Below are positions 13,105 through 35,194 of a stretch of DNA of 64,000 bases, one piece after another. Where the stretch lies: contig NC_019866.2 of NCBI RefSeq assembly GCF_002234675.1, positions 14,475,261 through 14,539,260 on the forward strand. Direction: 5' to 3'. The stretch is from Oryzias latipes. Taxonomy: Eukaryota > Chordata > Actinopteri > Beloniformes > Adrianichthyidae. Under the pieces are notes generated by a model that was given only the letters and a program-made list of their open reading frames with translations, made no database searches and had not been told where the DNA came from. Numbering within the stretch: position 1 is the first letter of the stretch; each line of letters opens with the position of its first letter. The translations under genes and the position numbers were made by a program.

Positions 13105-13782
13105 TGCTTTATACTATTGTAACTATTAATTTTTACAACGATAACGATTCAATTCACATCAAATTTTGTTGTTGACAATGTGATTCATAGTCAATATTAG
13201 TTCATTTTAAAGAATCTGATTCACTGATCTTAAATCAATCCAGTGAATCTTTAGAAAAAAATTCAATCAGTGTACTGAACAGTGCAGGTGAAGTTTTCCA
13301 GATTCCTTGTATTTCCTGCAAGATAGTAAAGTGTAAATAATTATGTAAACAAACAAAAAAGTAAACAATAATTAATGGCAAATCCATTCACATTTAGTTT
13401 CATAAAGTTCAGCCCAATGTTATATTTTCACATGCAAATAATACAAAGGGAACATTATTAGAACGTTCTACCACACTTTATGGTCACAAGTCTTTGCAGA
13501 ATTCAAAGTGTTTCCACACATTGGACTGGAAGGATGGACTGATCATTTTTTGCTGCAGTCACATGCGTGTTGTCCGCTCTGATGGTACTTGGTCATTTTT
13601 ACATTAGTAAACTGAACCTACCTTGTGTCAATCCAAATGGCATTTTCAAATTTTGATTTAATTGATCTATTTCATTTTGAAGTTATTCGATGACGTTATT
13701 AGTCGATTTGATTAACAACTTCCCTCAGACAGGCCGATCAAATATAAATTGATTCATCAATAAAGTCGATTAAGCGTTACAC
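13105..13782 (+). repeat. Dispersed repeat family B, copy 1
   Basis: Matches the reverse complement of about 31,790-32,345. Shared phrases include AGAACGTTCTACCACAC, the TGTGGAAACACTTTG motif (as complement) and AATGCCATTTGGATTG. Both ends carry GTAAC followed by TTAAT-like sequence, consistent with weak terminal inverted repeats of an old DNA transposon. Its right end is interrupted by the hAT at 13,783. Confidence 0.55.
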
Positions 13783-14005
13783 CAGAGGTGGGCACTGAGG
13801 GCCGCATTCCTGCATGTTTTCCAGCATACCCTGCTCTGGCATGTTCTAATTGGCTGGACACACCTGAACCAGGTAATCAGTTATGAGTAGGGCAAGATTA
13901 TTGGCTGGACACACCTGAACCAGGTAATCAGCCATGAGTAGGGAAAGGCTATCTTGAAATCATGCAGACACACCGGCCCTCGAGGCCTGGAATTGCCCAC
14001 CCCTG
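13783..14005. mobile_element. Small hAT MITE with an internal tandem duplication
   Basis: A 223-bp element with ends CAGAGGTGGGCA and, on the complement, CAGGGGTGGGCA. The exact 8-bp duplication CGTTACAC lies at 13,775-13,782 and 14,006-14,013. Within it a 51-bp unit starting ATTGGCTGGACACACCTGAA is repeated twice (13,849 and 13,900). No coding capacity. It sits on the right terminus of repeat family B. Confidence 0.85.
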
Positions 14006-15689
14006 CGTTACACCCATAACTGCTATACTTCTGCACCAAATCCACACCACTTAGACAGAGACATACACCTGAAAATGACATAGACAAAATATCGACTTAG
14101 ACAAAAAATAAAAATTGTACATTTTAAGGGCAATGATTTGAAGGTGCTCTGGCTTAAAAAAAATATCTGAAACATAGGTTTCAGGTTTTCACACTGACTT
14201 TTTTTGTTTCAAGTATTAGAAGTTCTAAAGCTTTACTCTTGTGAAAATTTTGGGGTTTTGTCAAATACGGTTTGTTTGTGGGGCTCTGGCACCGTCTCCT
14301 TCTTACCTTAGACATGTATTCATAGATCCTGTCTGGCTTGGAAACAACTGTGCCTTTGAGATTACCCACACCCGCTCAGAAGCCCCTTCAAAGTTCTAAA
14401 TTTCAATCTCTTCTAGCATCTTAAACAGTCCCATTTTATGATTTTGACACATGCAGTCTCAAAGTCTACCTTGGAAAAAAAAGGCACTCTCAAATTGTAT
14501 GTGTTGTTAAGACATTCTTAGATTTAATTAAAAAAAATATAGAAAAATTACAGTTAGAATAATTTAAAAAAAACCTGCACTCATGAATTAAAAAAAATCC
14601 TACTTTAGAAAAAACTGGACATTCCTTAAAACAAACCAGTTTGTATTAGCATAAAGCAGAATTGTGTTTTTTTTCTTAAAGGAGAATAAGATTAAAAACA
14701 AAAAGAGTGCCTTTTTTTAATAAAAACATAATATATTTTACACTAAGCATTTTTTACTCCTTGTTATAAGGATAGTTGCCATAATGCCATCTTTCTCTAT
14801 CTAAAATGTTGAAAGATTAAATTATTATTATACTTAAACATCAAACAGATAAACCGAGAAAGTATGTTTTTATAACACGCAGAAGAGAAAGGAATGTTTT
14901 AAGAGTCAATTTTCACTTTCAGCAACAATAAACTTGTGTTAAAGCTTCATGGACTGAAAATATAAGTGAGTCAATCCATTTAAATACACAGCACCTGGAG
15001 AAAATCCCTGCAGGCTTATGGAGCGGCACATGCAGAAAGGCTGGAGCTGAAATGTGAAGAAGAGAAGAGAAGTTTTTCCACCTTCATTGCTCCTGCACCA
15101 AGCAAAATACCAGAATATTTGTACACCTTTGAGTACATACACTGGTCAGTTTTCATTTAATCTACCATATCAACTCTTATATTGAGCAAGAATATGTAGA
15201 AAGGTCTGCATCTAATTCACAACTGTTACACTGGAAATGTGATAAATTCACTAAAGCATTTACACAGTGTGACGTTTTATTAATCAGTGTCAAAAGAGAC
15301 AAGTCTGTCCAGTCTTAAAGTAAAAATGCTTAAATTTTTGGCAAATGGCAAGTAAAATATTTAGAAAGCATTGACTTTTTTGTGCCTGAAAGGTCACACA
15401 ATAGCTGTGTAGTTGCTGACAGTTTATGGCCTTTTCCTCTCATCATTTACAGATGCAGATGCAGTGAACAGTAAGGTTAGAGGTCACAGAGCGAATGATA
15501 ATGGTGCAACATGACACTTCAGGCGTTCAGAGGAGAGCATGCTGGAAGACAATAAACAGAGGAAAGGAACAACTTAGGTTACAAGAGGAAAGGTAAAGAT
15601 TAAAACCAGGACCTTTGAGAGTTGTGTGCTCCATCACCACGATTATAGTGAGAAAATGTTCAAATGGGATAAACACAGATTTTATTTTT

Positions 15690-15970
15690 AGTGTTTATAA
15701 TCCTACTCCAATCATCTTTTGATCTATTGAAAAATTTGCCTCTGGGTTGTACGCAGTAGTGTTGGCAAGGACTGTTTTCTTTTCCCATCATCCCTTTGTT
15801 TCCATGCCCTCCTGCTAACTTACAGCCCCTCACAACACCAAGCTGACATTAGCGGCAACAAAAATGGCGAGCAATATTGGAACCAGATGCCAACTCAGAC
15901 GATAAATACAAAGTTGTAAATGGATCTGTTTGCCTGCAAGTGGATGTTAAAACCACAAAAAAACATGATT
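15690..15970 (+). repeat. Dispersed repeat family A, copy 3
   Basis: Contains CCTACTCCAATCATCTTTTGATCTATTG, then GAAAAATTTGCCTCTGGGTTGT, GCTAACTTACAGCCCCTCACAAC and ATTGGAACCAGATGCC, matching copies 2 and 4. Lies about 600 bp upstream of the likely gys1 transcription start. Related sequence may continue to about 16,400. Confidence 0.55.
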
Positions 15971-16444
15971 TTCATTAAGTGAGTCTGCAAAGAAGTATAC
16001 TACACATTTTAGGATGAGACCGGGTTGAACTTGAATGCAGTGTAGTGTTTAAAAACACCTTAAAAATAAATTATACTATTGTTATTAGTTGTTTAAATTA
16101 TTTCTGATTTTAAAGACTTACAATAACTGTTTTACTTTAATGGGGGGGAGTAACGAAAATCAAAAGGTTTATTGGATTTATGAAGTTTTTACTTGATTAC
16201 ACTTTCATGAACTTTTAAGGAATCAAGAGAACACTTTTAGTAGTCACAATTGAATAAAAAGCTTTGCTACAATTCCCTAGATTCGCTTGGATGAAATGAA
16301 AATCATCAGCTGCAACTTCTTGCTTTTCCATCTCAGCCAGTAGCATTTCTCCGTGGAGGAATGCACCCAGTCCACCCCCAGCTTTGTGCATAAGGGGAGT
16401 AAAAATTATTTTTCTTCGACCAATAGGATTGGAGCTCATCGAAA

Positions 16445-16654
16445 CTATCCACCAATCCAGCCTCGTCCACCGCAGGGGGCGGGGTTTACCTCAGCATCAT
16501 AGCACCACGCACCAAGCCAATGCACGTCGCTGACATTTAAACCAAGCTGCCGCCCCTTTTTGCTCGCTCCGCACTGTTTTGCTCCTCACGGATAGACTAC
16601 GACAGCTGCCAATGTTTAGCTCTGCTTCGTAAAGTTGAGAAAAAACCCTGAAAG
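16445..16654 (+). promoter_or_regulatory. gys1: gys1 promoter and 5' noncoding exon
   Basis: A GC-richer island in A-T-rich surroundings. It has a CCAAT box (ACCAATCC near 16,451) and a GC box GGGGGCGGGG at 16,475-16,484. A noncoding exon ends at 16,654 with the strong donor AAAG|GTGAGT. The first coding exon has an acceptor at 17,998-17,999, so the two fit as exon 1 and exon 2. The exact start of transcription is inferred. Confidence 0.55.
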
Positions 16655-18000
16655 GTGAGTTGACCCGTCTTGTTTTTATCTTCTATAACGTCAGAAGTTT
16701 ATCCGTTCCTCGAGCGAGCGCGGACGCGGCCTCTCAGCTGCTGTGTGCTTGATGTCACGTTCGCCCTGAAACCCACCGGGAGGCGCCGACCGCAGATAGA
16801 AGGGCACGCATGAACAGTTTTGTCAATAATCCCGAGCGATTTTATTGCCAGCTGGAGCCGGAGCATGCCATGTCTGCCCGCCTTCATCATAGTCGCGGGC
16901 CTGCAAGAGAGTAGCCACAGCTTTTCTCAGGAAAGGTGAACCGGCGCGTGCGAGGTCACGAAGAGATGGTAGAGTTCCGGCTGCACCAGTAAGGAATTGC
17001 AGATCATGGATGCATGCAGCCATCTCAAGAGGAATCCCCGAGAGATTCCTAACTAAGTTTAGATGCAACATTTTCCAGCTGGACTTATCATCTTTATTTG
17101 AACATGATGCAAAGCAAAGGTTACATTTTGAAGGAGTTTTAAAATCTCATATGTGTTTCTCAGTGGTGCATGATGGATAAATAAGAAGGAGCGGTGGGTG
17201 GGATTGTTGCCCCCTCCCCCCACTCTGCCAGCACATTTCTGCAGTTTTCCATGCATGTTCGCTTCATGCGATTGCAACATGTGGTGGAATATATTGCCGA
17301 AGGAAAACACCACTAGATCAAGTCCATGCTAGATCTATGGACTTTGCATCATTTCTTTTACGCCGCTCCCCCTTTGTTCCCACAGTTTCACCATCATGTC
17401 TCAGCAGCATCTGAAGCTGGTGTTGAAATACTCTCCTGAGTGAATCATGTGTGTGATTCTACTGTGATTGTCGTGAAATATTAGATAAAATTGTTCAACT
17501 ATAAACTGATTTTTTTTTTTAAAATAGAATGTCCCGTAGCTATCAAAACATAATGTTAAAAAAAAATGTTCTTTGTAAAACTTCACAAAGAATCTCATCA
17601 TTATATATGGTGAATTATGTGGCAACAAGTCAAACATTTTAAGCATTTTTTTGTACTAAAAGCTGAAAAAAAAACCCACTTAGGTAATAGGCTGTATTTG
17701 TCAAGAGGAAGTTACGTGATGTGTGCTAACCTGTTACTTTAAAAATGGCTTAATGAAGTGAGTTGGAGTCTATACAACAGGTAGGAAAGGGTTGCTTTAA
17801 ATCAGAATAAGTTAAAGACCCACTCCTATGAAAATTGTTGGACCCTAAAGTTTTTATTGATTTGAAACATGGGAAAGAAAAAAAAACCTGTATTTATAGA
17901 ATAAAAACTTGACAAGTGCCTCGAACGCATGCCAGTCATGTTTTGTGTCCTCATATGTGTAGCATCTTTTGAGCATGGGCGTTGTCTATATTTACCCAGA

Positions 18001-25909
<7,909 letters not shown>

Positions 25910-27600
25910 GCGCCACAGAATCTACCAGAGCGTCACTCCGCCGTGTTTCTTTTTTTTGTCCCTTTTCTCCAGAAGGTGAAATCGCCTTCATACTCCCACC
26001 AGCATTCTTTGACATGGCTTGAAAATTGATCATGCAGAAAATGTCACCATAAAAATATACCTCCATGCTGTCATTAGCTTGTGCTAAGTTCAGAACACAA
26101 CCAATATGTCTGAACCCTTTAAAGGGGGAGCACACATACAAACAGGCTCTACATGTATTACTGTGCTGCAGAGCACATGTGAGCCCACCTGCCTTATCCA
26201 CAATCAGAGTCCAAACAGAGGTCCATGTGTTCTGGCCTTTTCCCATGAGTTCCTACTGCTGCATTCACACTCCTGCATCGGGAAAATGTTCCACCTTAAA
26301 TAAAACCAGACTGGCTACTCCTGCACACCTAATCAATAATGTTTTCAGGTTGATTGTAGATTTGTTGTCTAGGTGGTTTGAATTGATCATGAGATTTGTT
26401 GAAAACGCTTCAGCTGATTCATTTCGGAGAAGTTGGACATTTCTTCACGCGAACCGCACTTCTGATGTTTTGAAGTTGGTGCTAAAACAATTGGAATCTC
26501 CACAAAGTGCATAAAGAGAAAATATCCTCACCGAAGTGGCGGTTAGGTGAACTCAACTGAATCAGCCGTAGACAAGTAGAGCTTCACTGCTGCTGAGAAT
26601 GACACCAGTATACTTCAATTCACTAGTGGAATTCCCCACAAACTGTGCAGCTGTGTGTGTGTGTGTGAGAGCTGAGTTCTAGTAATGGTTTGTTTTATTG
26701 TGTCACTGTGTCTTCCCATCCTGTGCATACCTCAGACCTTTTTAATTCTTTGAACTCCTCTGGAATGCGTTGGTATTGTTTTGGTGATACCAACAGTGCA
26801 ATCCGTGGTATGCTTAAAAACTTGGCTAGAGTTTTTCTAAATAACCGTAGTTCAGCATGTGGTGAAAAACAGAATGCTGGATCGTGTACTAACACTGGAA
26901 AACATTGAACTAAAGCTCTGATATTATAACAGATGACTATAAGGAGTGTCTGCAGGCGTTTTATGCTTGATTCAGTGCAGGGAAAATATGGTTTTTCCAG
27001 CGTTGTCAACTTTGTACTTTACTTTACATCTTTAATCCTGTTAAATGACCCTTGGAAAGTTGTTTGACGGGTCTTCCGCAGATACGCAGCACTTCTGGTC
27101 GAAAAGTTCTCCTTTATGTAGCTTTTTTTGTGCGTCAAATGCCTTGTTTACCACAAAACGTCAAAGAATGGAAATAAAATGCAGAGCACACCTATGCACG
27201 AGTAGCATCAGAAGCTTAAAAGAAACATCTGTGTGTGTTTTTCGTTTTGTTTCCGTGCCTTATTCCGGTGATCGCTGATGAACGACTTTAACACGCTTCC
27301 TGATAAAAGTCAACGTTTGCTTATGTTGAGACGCTTGTTCTGCAGTTTCCTTGTTTTAGGATGTTTGTCAAAGGAAAACGTAACTTATGAAGAAGTGAAA
27401 ACTGAATTTAGCTCTAGGTTTTTATGTTCTTGTGTGTAAAACATATAATGAAGATGAAAGGCATCCATGGAACACTGAATAGTTTTTAATTTTAAAGAAA
27501 ATGTGTTTTACCAGATGTAAACTCATCATCACTCCTGTGTTTGTAGGACTTCTCAAAGTTGCACCAAATAAACTGAATAAAGTAGAAAGGAAATACAATA
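25910..27600 (+). other. gys1: gys1 3' untranslated region
   Basis: About 1.7 kb of unsplit sequence follows the stop. Poly(A) signals AATAAA occur at 27,567-27,572 and 27,576-27,581, with earlier candidates near 26,298 and 27,173. A GT microsatellite lies at about 26,652-26,665. The end position is inferred from the last signals. Confidence 0.6.
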
Positions 27601-27814
27601 CATGTTAGTATTGTAAAAATGCAATGTGCCTCTTTCTTTTTCTAAAAATATGTATTTTATTGAAACGGTAGTTTAAACACTTTTTTTGCAAATGTTCAGT
27701 AACACGGTGATGCTGTGATTCACCAGCAGATCCACTGTGAACCATTTCATTTTTCAGGAATTCGGTAGAGGATCCCCCTCCTGTGTTGTACGTAATCTTC
27801 CGTAGTCTCAAGGA

Positions 27815-29832
<2,018 letters not shown>

Positions 29833-30039
29833 GTCCTGTTCAGAGGTAGAAAACACCAAAATAAAAGCTCAGATGATTTCCCGTCAACATAAAAAACACA
29901 CAAATGCACTTGTCTGCTTTCGGGTTTTATGCTTACCTAATGTCTCCGAGTTGCCTCTTAGCAACTGTTACATTTATTGCATTTCTCGGCTGATAGTCCT
30001 GCTCCCCTCCACTTTCACCTTAACAAGCAACAGCTAGCA

Positions 30040-30890
30040 CAGTTCTGGGAATAAATGGAGTACAAAGTTTAAGTTAATCATTGTTGGTCATGGAGATCCT
30101 TTAGCAGAGCGATTATCATCCACGTGCTTAGATAGCCCATGAATAAAAAAAAAGGTAACGACTCAGTTTATAAAAGGTGAGGAATAAGCAAATTAATATA
30201 TTATATTGTTTTATGTTAGAGTAAAAAACCTCTAATATTATAGCACATCAATATCATAATTTATAAACTTGAACTATGCAACACTTTAAAAATTATACCT
30301 TTCTAACTACAGTTATGCAATTACTTAGACAGATGATGTGTATTCATAAAATTGTATCTTAATTTTTGTTGTTTTGCAGAAATTGAAGACTATTCTTATT
30401 TCCACCAACTTGTGGTGCACATTTTTGGCGTGTGGCACTTTTTAAAAAAATTTATGAAATATTCTCTTATATGAAATATATTTTCCAAAAGGATAAATCC
30501 TGAATAAAAGAGGAAACTCAAAATATAAAAATATAAAAATGTAACTTTCCATTCAAGTTTGTAACACGTAGATCAACTTTACTCCTTGTATGTCAATGTC
30601 ATCCGACTATTAGCACTGGAGAGGTTAAAGGTCAGCTGTTCGACCATGAGAACAAAAAAAAAAAAAAAAAGAACACTCATTATCAAAGTGCAATCAGTAA
30701 GGATCAGTCTAAAGTTCATGACACGATACACCAATAGACTATTAGACAAAGCAGAGGATTGAGACAAGGACCACATCTGGAGACTGTGTGCATGTTAGTG
30801 TGGCAGCTGAAGCAGGACTACGACAGCAGAGGAAAAACACCAAACAGGACGGTTTTATCCAATCGAGACACCTGCTGGAGCCGGAACCTG
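30040..30890. other. Spacer between aspdh and tmem86b-like gene
   Basis: A-T-rich sequence between two divergently transcribed genes, with a poly-A run at about 30,653-30,671. I see no gene or clear mobile element. Promoters of both genes should lie at its ends, but no convincing core elements are visible. Confidence 0.5.
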
Positions 30891-30903
30891 ACGGAGGGAG
30901 GAG

Positions 30904-33095
30904 ATGGACATCCTTGAGACACATGCTTACGACAGGAGGAAGAAGAGAAACATGGTAGTTTGATTTAATCCTAAACAGCATAACATGGAGAAGTCTGATC
31001 TTTCTTAATTTTGTTTTAGTTTACTCTTATTGTGACACATCCATTCCCTCTGTTTCTCTTTTCCTCTCAGTCCTGTGCTCTCTTTGTCTCCCTCTTGCCT
31101 TTCTTTTTGTCCTCTGCTCTTTACTTCTATTTGTGGACTCCTGACTCCAAAGCCTCGCTCATGACAGCAGGTGTCAAATCAGCACCGGCGCTCTTGTTAG
31201 CCGCAGCGGTGCTGAGCTGGAAGGGAGGTCAAAGTGTCATGGGTGTGGCCGGCGGACTGCTCTTCTCTGCTGTTGGCGACTGCTGCTTGGTGTGGCCTGA
31301 GCTTTTCCTGCACGGTAAGTAGATGGTAACTCTGGGTGTCAAAAGTCAGACATTGCAACTTGAGTGTGTAGATCTCGGTGTGTGTGCCCGCTTGTAGTAA
31401 AACAAAAAACACTTCAGAGATGCAATTTTTTTTTTGGAAGAATACATTTTGTAGACTGTAAATCTTTTTTTTTTTTTTAATAAATTAAACTTGCAAAAGC
31501 ACAAAACTATAAAGCATTCCCAAACATTTTTAAGTATGCAAATGTTTGCAGATGCAACACTCATTAAAGAGTGGTCCTTCTTATATAGAGGTGTAACTAT
31601 TGTTTGACTTAATTCATCTTCTAATTTATTCATTTTCTAAATCCGTTTTTGTTCCTTTCGGGGTCACGGGGCTGGCGGAGCCAATCCCTGCCACTCGTGG
31701 GCGAAGGCAGGGGACATCCTGGACAGATCGCCCGTCTGTCGCAGATCGACTAAATCATCGAACCCATATATATTCCTGCAATCCAACCAGATTGATCTTT
31801 GTAGGGCAAGTTGTTAGTTGAATTGAATCGACCTATGTCATCATAAAATTCTTTCCAAATGAAAGAAATCAATTACAATTAATCTTGGAAAATCCCATTT
31901 AGATTAAGGCACAGCGTTTTTTTTTACTATTGCGTAAAAATAACAAAGTGCCATCACAGTGGCAGTCATCATTCCAGTCCAATGTGTGGAAACACTTTGG
32001 ATTTTATAAAGACATGTGACCGTACAGTGTGGTAGAACGTTCTAATAAGGTTCCACTTGGATTATTTTATGTGAAAAAACAACAGTGGGCTGAACTTTAG
32101 GAAACTAAAATGTGAATGGATTTGCCATTAATTATTTTTTACTTCTTCGTTCGTACACATTTAATTTACACTTGATCATCTTGCAAGAAATACAAGGAAT
32201 CTGGAAAACGTCTGAGACACAAGGGTTGAATTGTTGGCTTAAAATGTCCTGGATCGATTGACTAACCAATATTGACTATGAATTATATCGGCAACCAGGA
32301 ATTATACTACTCGAATATTCCTTAAATCAATTGTTACATCCCTTATTTTTTGACAAAATAAAAATATTTTGAAAAGAACTATAGCTCCAAATGCCGGCAT
32401 GTCTAACCTACTTAAAACAAAACTAAATGGATCAATCGAACTCCAAAAACTTCTTGGAGTGCAATGAGAAACTTTTGGAATGGACCAACTAAAGTATCTG
32501 CAGGAATAATTGTATCCCTTTTGAAACAATAAAGAGAAAAAGGGATGTTAAACACAAGTATTTGAGTGATGTGTGATTCATTTTTAATAGGACTGCACAG
32601 TTTTTTTTTTTTTCACAGGACGCATGAAATTATGTTGTCGTTTCAGGAATGGGAGCTTTTGCTGTGGCTCATCTACTCTACTCACTGTCCTTCCTGTCCA
32701 GTCGCTACACCGCATACACCTCCTCCTTTACGCGTTTTCTATACCTGATCCTGACCGTGTTCGGGGGAGGTTTCTACATCTATCTATTTCCATTCCTGCA
32801 GAAGGCGCCAGACTCTCACCTCCTAACTCCAGGGGTGGGGATCTACATCCTGTTACTCACACTGATGGCTGCTTTGGCTTTTCGGACTCATCATGTTGCA
32901 ACTCTCTTAGGAAGTTTGTCCTTCATGGTGTCTGATGCTTCATTAGCTCTGCAGGTTTTCAACGTGGTACAACCGTTTCAGTATGGACACATCGTTGTAA
33001 TGGTGACCTATTATTTGGCCCAGTTATTGATTGCTGTGGGAGATGTGAAGGCAGAGGAGAATGGGGATGACTTTTCAAAGTGGAAGAGATCCTAG
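30904..33095 (+). CDS. tmem86b: Lysoplasmalogenase-like protein (TMEM86B family, YhhN domain)
   Basis: Family members hydrolyse the vinyl-ether bond of lysoplasmalogens in the endoplasmic reticulum membrane. Three coding exons in phase: 30904-30954, 31071-31314, 32647-33095, giving 247 residues. The first exon encodes only MDILETHAYDRRKKRNM and is the least certain part. The rest is almost all hydrophobic helices: SLLPFFLSSALYFYLW, LLLAAAVLSW, LLFSAVGDCCLVWPE (the conserved family signature with the aspartate), GAFAVAHLLYSLSFLS, VGIYILLLTLMAALAF, LSFMVSDASLAL and VTYYLAQLLIAVGD. These match TMEM86A/B in order. I favour TMEM86B from length and neighbours (HSPBP1 and TMEM86B are both at human 19q13.42). 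An AATAAA lies near 33,243. Intron 2 holds repeats. Confidence 0.85.
31620..31780 (+). repeat. Dispersed fish repeat (CTTTCGGGGTCACGGGG type), copy 1
   Basis: Shares CCTTTCGGGGTCACGGGGCTG, GTGGGCGAAGGCAGGGG and CATCCTGGACAG with about 44,940-45,070. This sequence type is frequent in fish genomes. I do not know its mobilising element. Lies in the large intron of the tmem86b-like gene. Confidence 0.55.
31790..32345 (-). repeat. Dispersed repeat family B, copy 2
   Basis: Reverse-complement relative of 13,105-13,782. It carries CCAATGTGTGGAAACACTTTG, GTGTGGTAGAACGTTCTAAT and GGGCTGAACTTTAGGAAACT, in mirrored order. The copies differ at many positions, so both are old. Located in the tmem86b-like gene's last intron. 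Confidence 0.55.
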
Positions 33096-33800
33096 ACAGT
33101 TACCACTCTGACACGAAACAATATTTAAAGTGCCGGATCTAAATATTTATTTTCTGTGATTTAATGTTATAAAATGTTGTCGATTTTTTAGAGCTAACTT
33201 GTAACGGTAAATTTGACAGAATGATGTAGCTGATACATAAATGAATAAAGAAATGACTTCTTGTTGAACCTTTATTAATCCAGGTAGGTCGATTTAGAAG
33301 AAATTCTCATTTACAGTGACGAGTTTGCATCGCAATTTAATGTAAATGACATACAAATAAAACATGACGTATTCACAAATCAATATTTACAAAAAAAAGT
33401 CTACAGGAGGCACTCATTTTATATTTAATCTCCATAAGAGTTTTATTCAAGGATGATATACCTAATATCACCTGATATGATGAAATTTAAACTTTAAGTT
33501 TATAGTTTGGAAAATGTGTATCTGATGTCAGACGTACAGCCAAACATCTGTACCAAACAACACCCCGCAAGTTTTTCTCTACTGTACCACATAATATAAT
33601 TCTCAGTGAAATTGTTTCATTGAAGAGAAAGAAATCCAGCAAAAAAAAGGTTAACAAAACAAAGAAAATACAGAAAATGGCAAAAACAAACAAACAGAGA
33701 ATCTAATCAGGAAGACGACTAAAAACATCTTAGAACAAAGACACTTAAGGAACTAAAACAAGCTCGGATGGACACCAGCGGGCAGGTTACTGCTTGGGTA

Positions 33801-34841
33801 ACCCTTGTGCTATCCTAGGCAATTTAACATTGGGAGTTGGGTCATCTAGACCCACTAAACAGTGCTCTGAACCTTTTTTCTTCAATGATTTGTGATCTTC
33901 ACTGGTGTCCATGGACAGACGAGGTAAGACAGGAATCTCCCTGGACAATGATGTTTGCGGATGACATTGTAATTTGCAGTGAGAGTAGAGAGCAGGTGGA
34001 GGAACAGCTAGAGAGGTGGAGGTTTGCTCTGGAAAGAAGAAGCATGAAGGTCAGTCGTAGTAAGACAGAATACATGTGTCTGAACGAGAGGGATCAAGGT
34101 AGAAGTGTTAGGTTACAGGGGGCTGAGGTGAAGAAGGTGCAGGAGTTTAAGTACTTGGGGTCAACAGTTCAGTGTGATGGGGAGTGTGGAAAAGAGGTGA
34201 AGAGGCGAGTGCAGGCAGGTTGGAGCGGGTGGAGGAAAGTGTCAGGAGTGTTGTGTGACAGAAGAGTGCCAGCAAGACTCAAAGGAAAGGTGTACAAGAC
34301 AGTGGTGAGACCAGCTCTGCTCTATGGGTTAGAGACGGTAGCAGTGAGACAGAGACAAGAGGCTGAGATGGAGGTAGCGGAGACGAAGATGTTGAGGTTC
34401 TCCTTAGGAGTGACCAGGTTAGACAGGATAAGGAACGAGTACATCAGAGGGACGGCTCATGTTGCCTGTGTTAGCGACAAAGTCAGAGAAGCCAGACTGA
34501 GATGGTTTGGACATGTTCAGAGGAGGGATAGTGGATATATTGGTAGAAGGATGTTGGAGATGGAGCTGCCTGGCAGGAGGGCAAGAGGACGGCCAAAGAG
34601 GAGATATATGGATGTCTTAACAGAGGACATGAAGTTGGCTAATGTTAGGGTAGAAGATGTTCATGATAGAGTGAGGTGGAAAACGATGATTCGCTGTGGC
34701 GACCCCTGATGGGAAAAGCCGAAAGAGAAAGAAGACTGGTGTCCATGGATTACATGAAATCTTTCCACCTTTATCCACCTTTGTCATGGTAGGAAGAACA
34801 CGTCAAAGTAAGGGTGGGGTCATCTAAGATAGCACAAGGGG
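33801..34841. mobile_element. MITE (TA-flanked, CCCTTGTGCTATC ends), copy 1, split by an RTE LINE
   Basis: Left end ACCCTTGTGCTATCCTAGG and right end CTAAGATAGCACAAGGG are inverted repeats. TA dinucleotides flank both ends (33,799-33,800 and 34,842-34,843), suggesting a TA-targeting DNA transposon. Without the LINE insertion (33,916-34,734 plus one duplicated 15-mer) it is about 207 bp. It carries GTTGGGTCATCTAGACCCAC, itself a small palindrome. Non-coding. Confidence 0.75.
33916..34734 (+). mobile_element. RTE-clade LINE, 5'-truncated, inserted in a MITE
   Basis: An 819-bp copy flanked by exact 15-bp duplications ACTGGTGTCCATGGA at 33,901-33,915 and 34,735-34,749. One uninterrupted frame runs to 34,709. 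It starts TDEVRQESPWTMMFADDIVI, with the catalytic FADD, and continues through EFKYLGSTVQ, RVQAGWSGWRKVSGVLCDRR and RWFGHVQRRDSGYIGRRM, ending IRCGDP. The 3' tail reads TTCGCTGTGGCGACCCCTGA then GGGAAAAGCCGAAAGAG. Endonuclease and most RT motifs are absent through 5' truncation. The exact duplication and open frame mark it as young. The frame appears to open further upstream only because MITE sequence happens to be in phase. Confidence 0.93.
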
Positions 34842-34998
34842 TATGGGAGAATAACAAACATCATCATATCACCTGCAACAGAAAAGGAATTGTTTTCCTG
34901 ATATCCATTTTTCTGGAGGGGAAACAGAGAACGCAAGGGAACTTGATAACTCAGGTAAGCTTCAAGAGGCTGCAAAAAAGGAGGGAAACGTTTTCCTC

Positions 34999-35194
34999 TT
35001 GTTTGTGCTATCTTAGGCACTTTAACATTGCAAGTTGGGTCATCTAGACCCACAAGACAGTGCGCTGAACCTTTTTTCTTCAATGATTTGTTAACATCAC
35101 TGGTGTCCATGAATTTCATTAAATCTTTCCACCTTTATAATGGTAGGAAGAACACATCAATGTAAGGGTGGGGTCATCTAAGATAGCACAAGGG
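34999..35194. mobile_element. MITE (CCCTTGTGCTATC type), copy 2
   Basis: An uninterrupted sister of the MITE at 33,801, only about 160 bp downstream and in the same orientation. It shares GGGTCATCTAGACCCAC, TTTTTTCTTCAATGATTTG, AAATCTTTCCACCTTTA and CTAAGATAGCACAAGGG. It confirms the empty-site sequence across the RTE insertion in copy 1. Its left terminus is degraded. Confidence 0.75.

Larger units (their letters stand above)
12100..16440. other. Intergenic stretch between the LINE and gys1
   Basis: A-T-rich DNA with no supported gene. It holds repeat family B (about 13,105-13,782), a small hAT (13,783-14,005), a family A copy (about 15,690-15,970), short TTTTA runs near 12,400 and many poly-A/T tracts. 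The short reading frames here show no family resemblance or conserved motif. Confidence 0.6.

Noticed and set aside
17396-17455. ATG after a TTTGTTCCCACAG acceptor-like string, possible earlier gys1 start
   Set aside because: It opens only 18 codons before a stop and is not in phase with the conserved MPLARSLS start; at most an alternative noncoding exon.
33837-33915. Upstream methionine start of the 290-residue reverse-transcriptase frame
   Set aside because: These codons lie in MITE sequence and the target-site duplication; the LINE itself starts at 33,916, so the frame is open there by chance.
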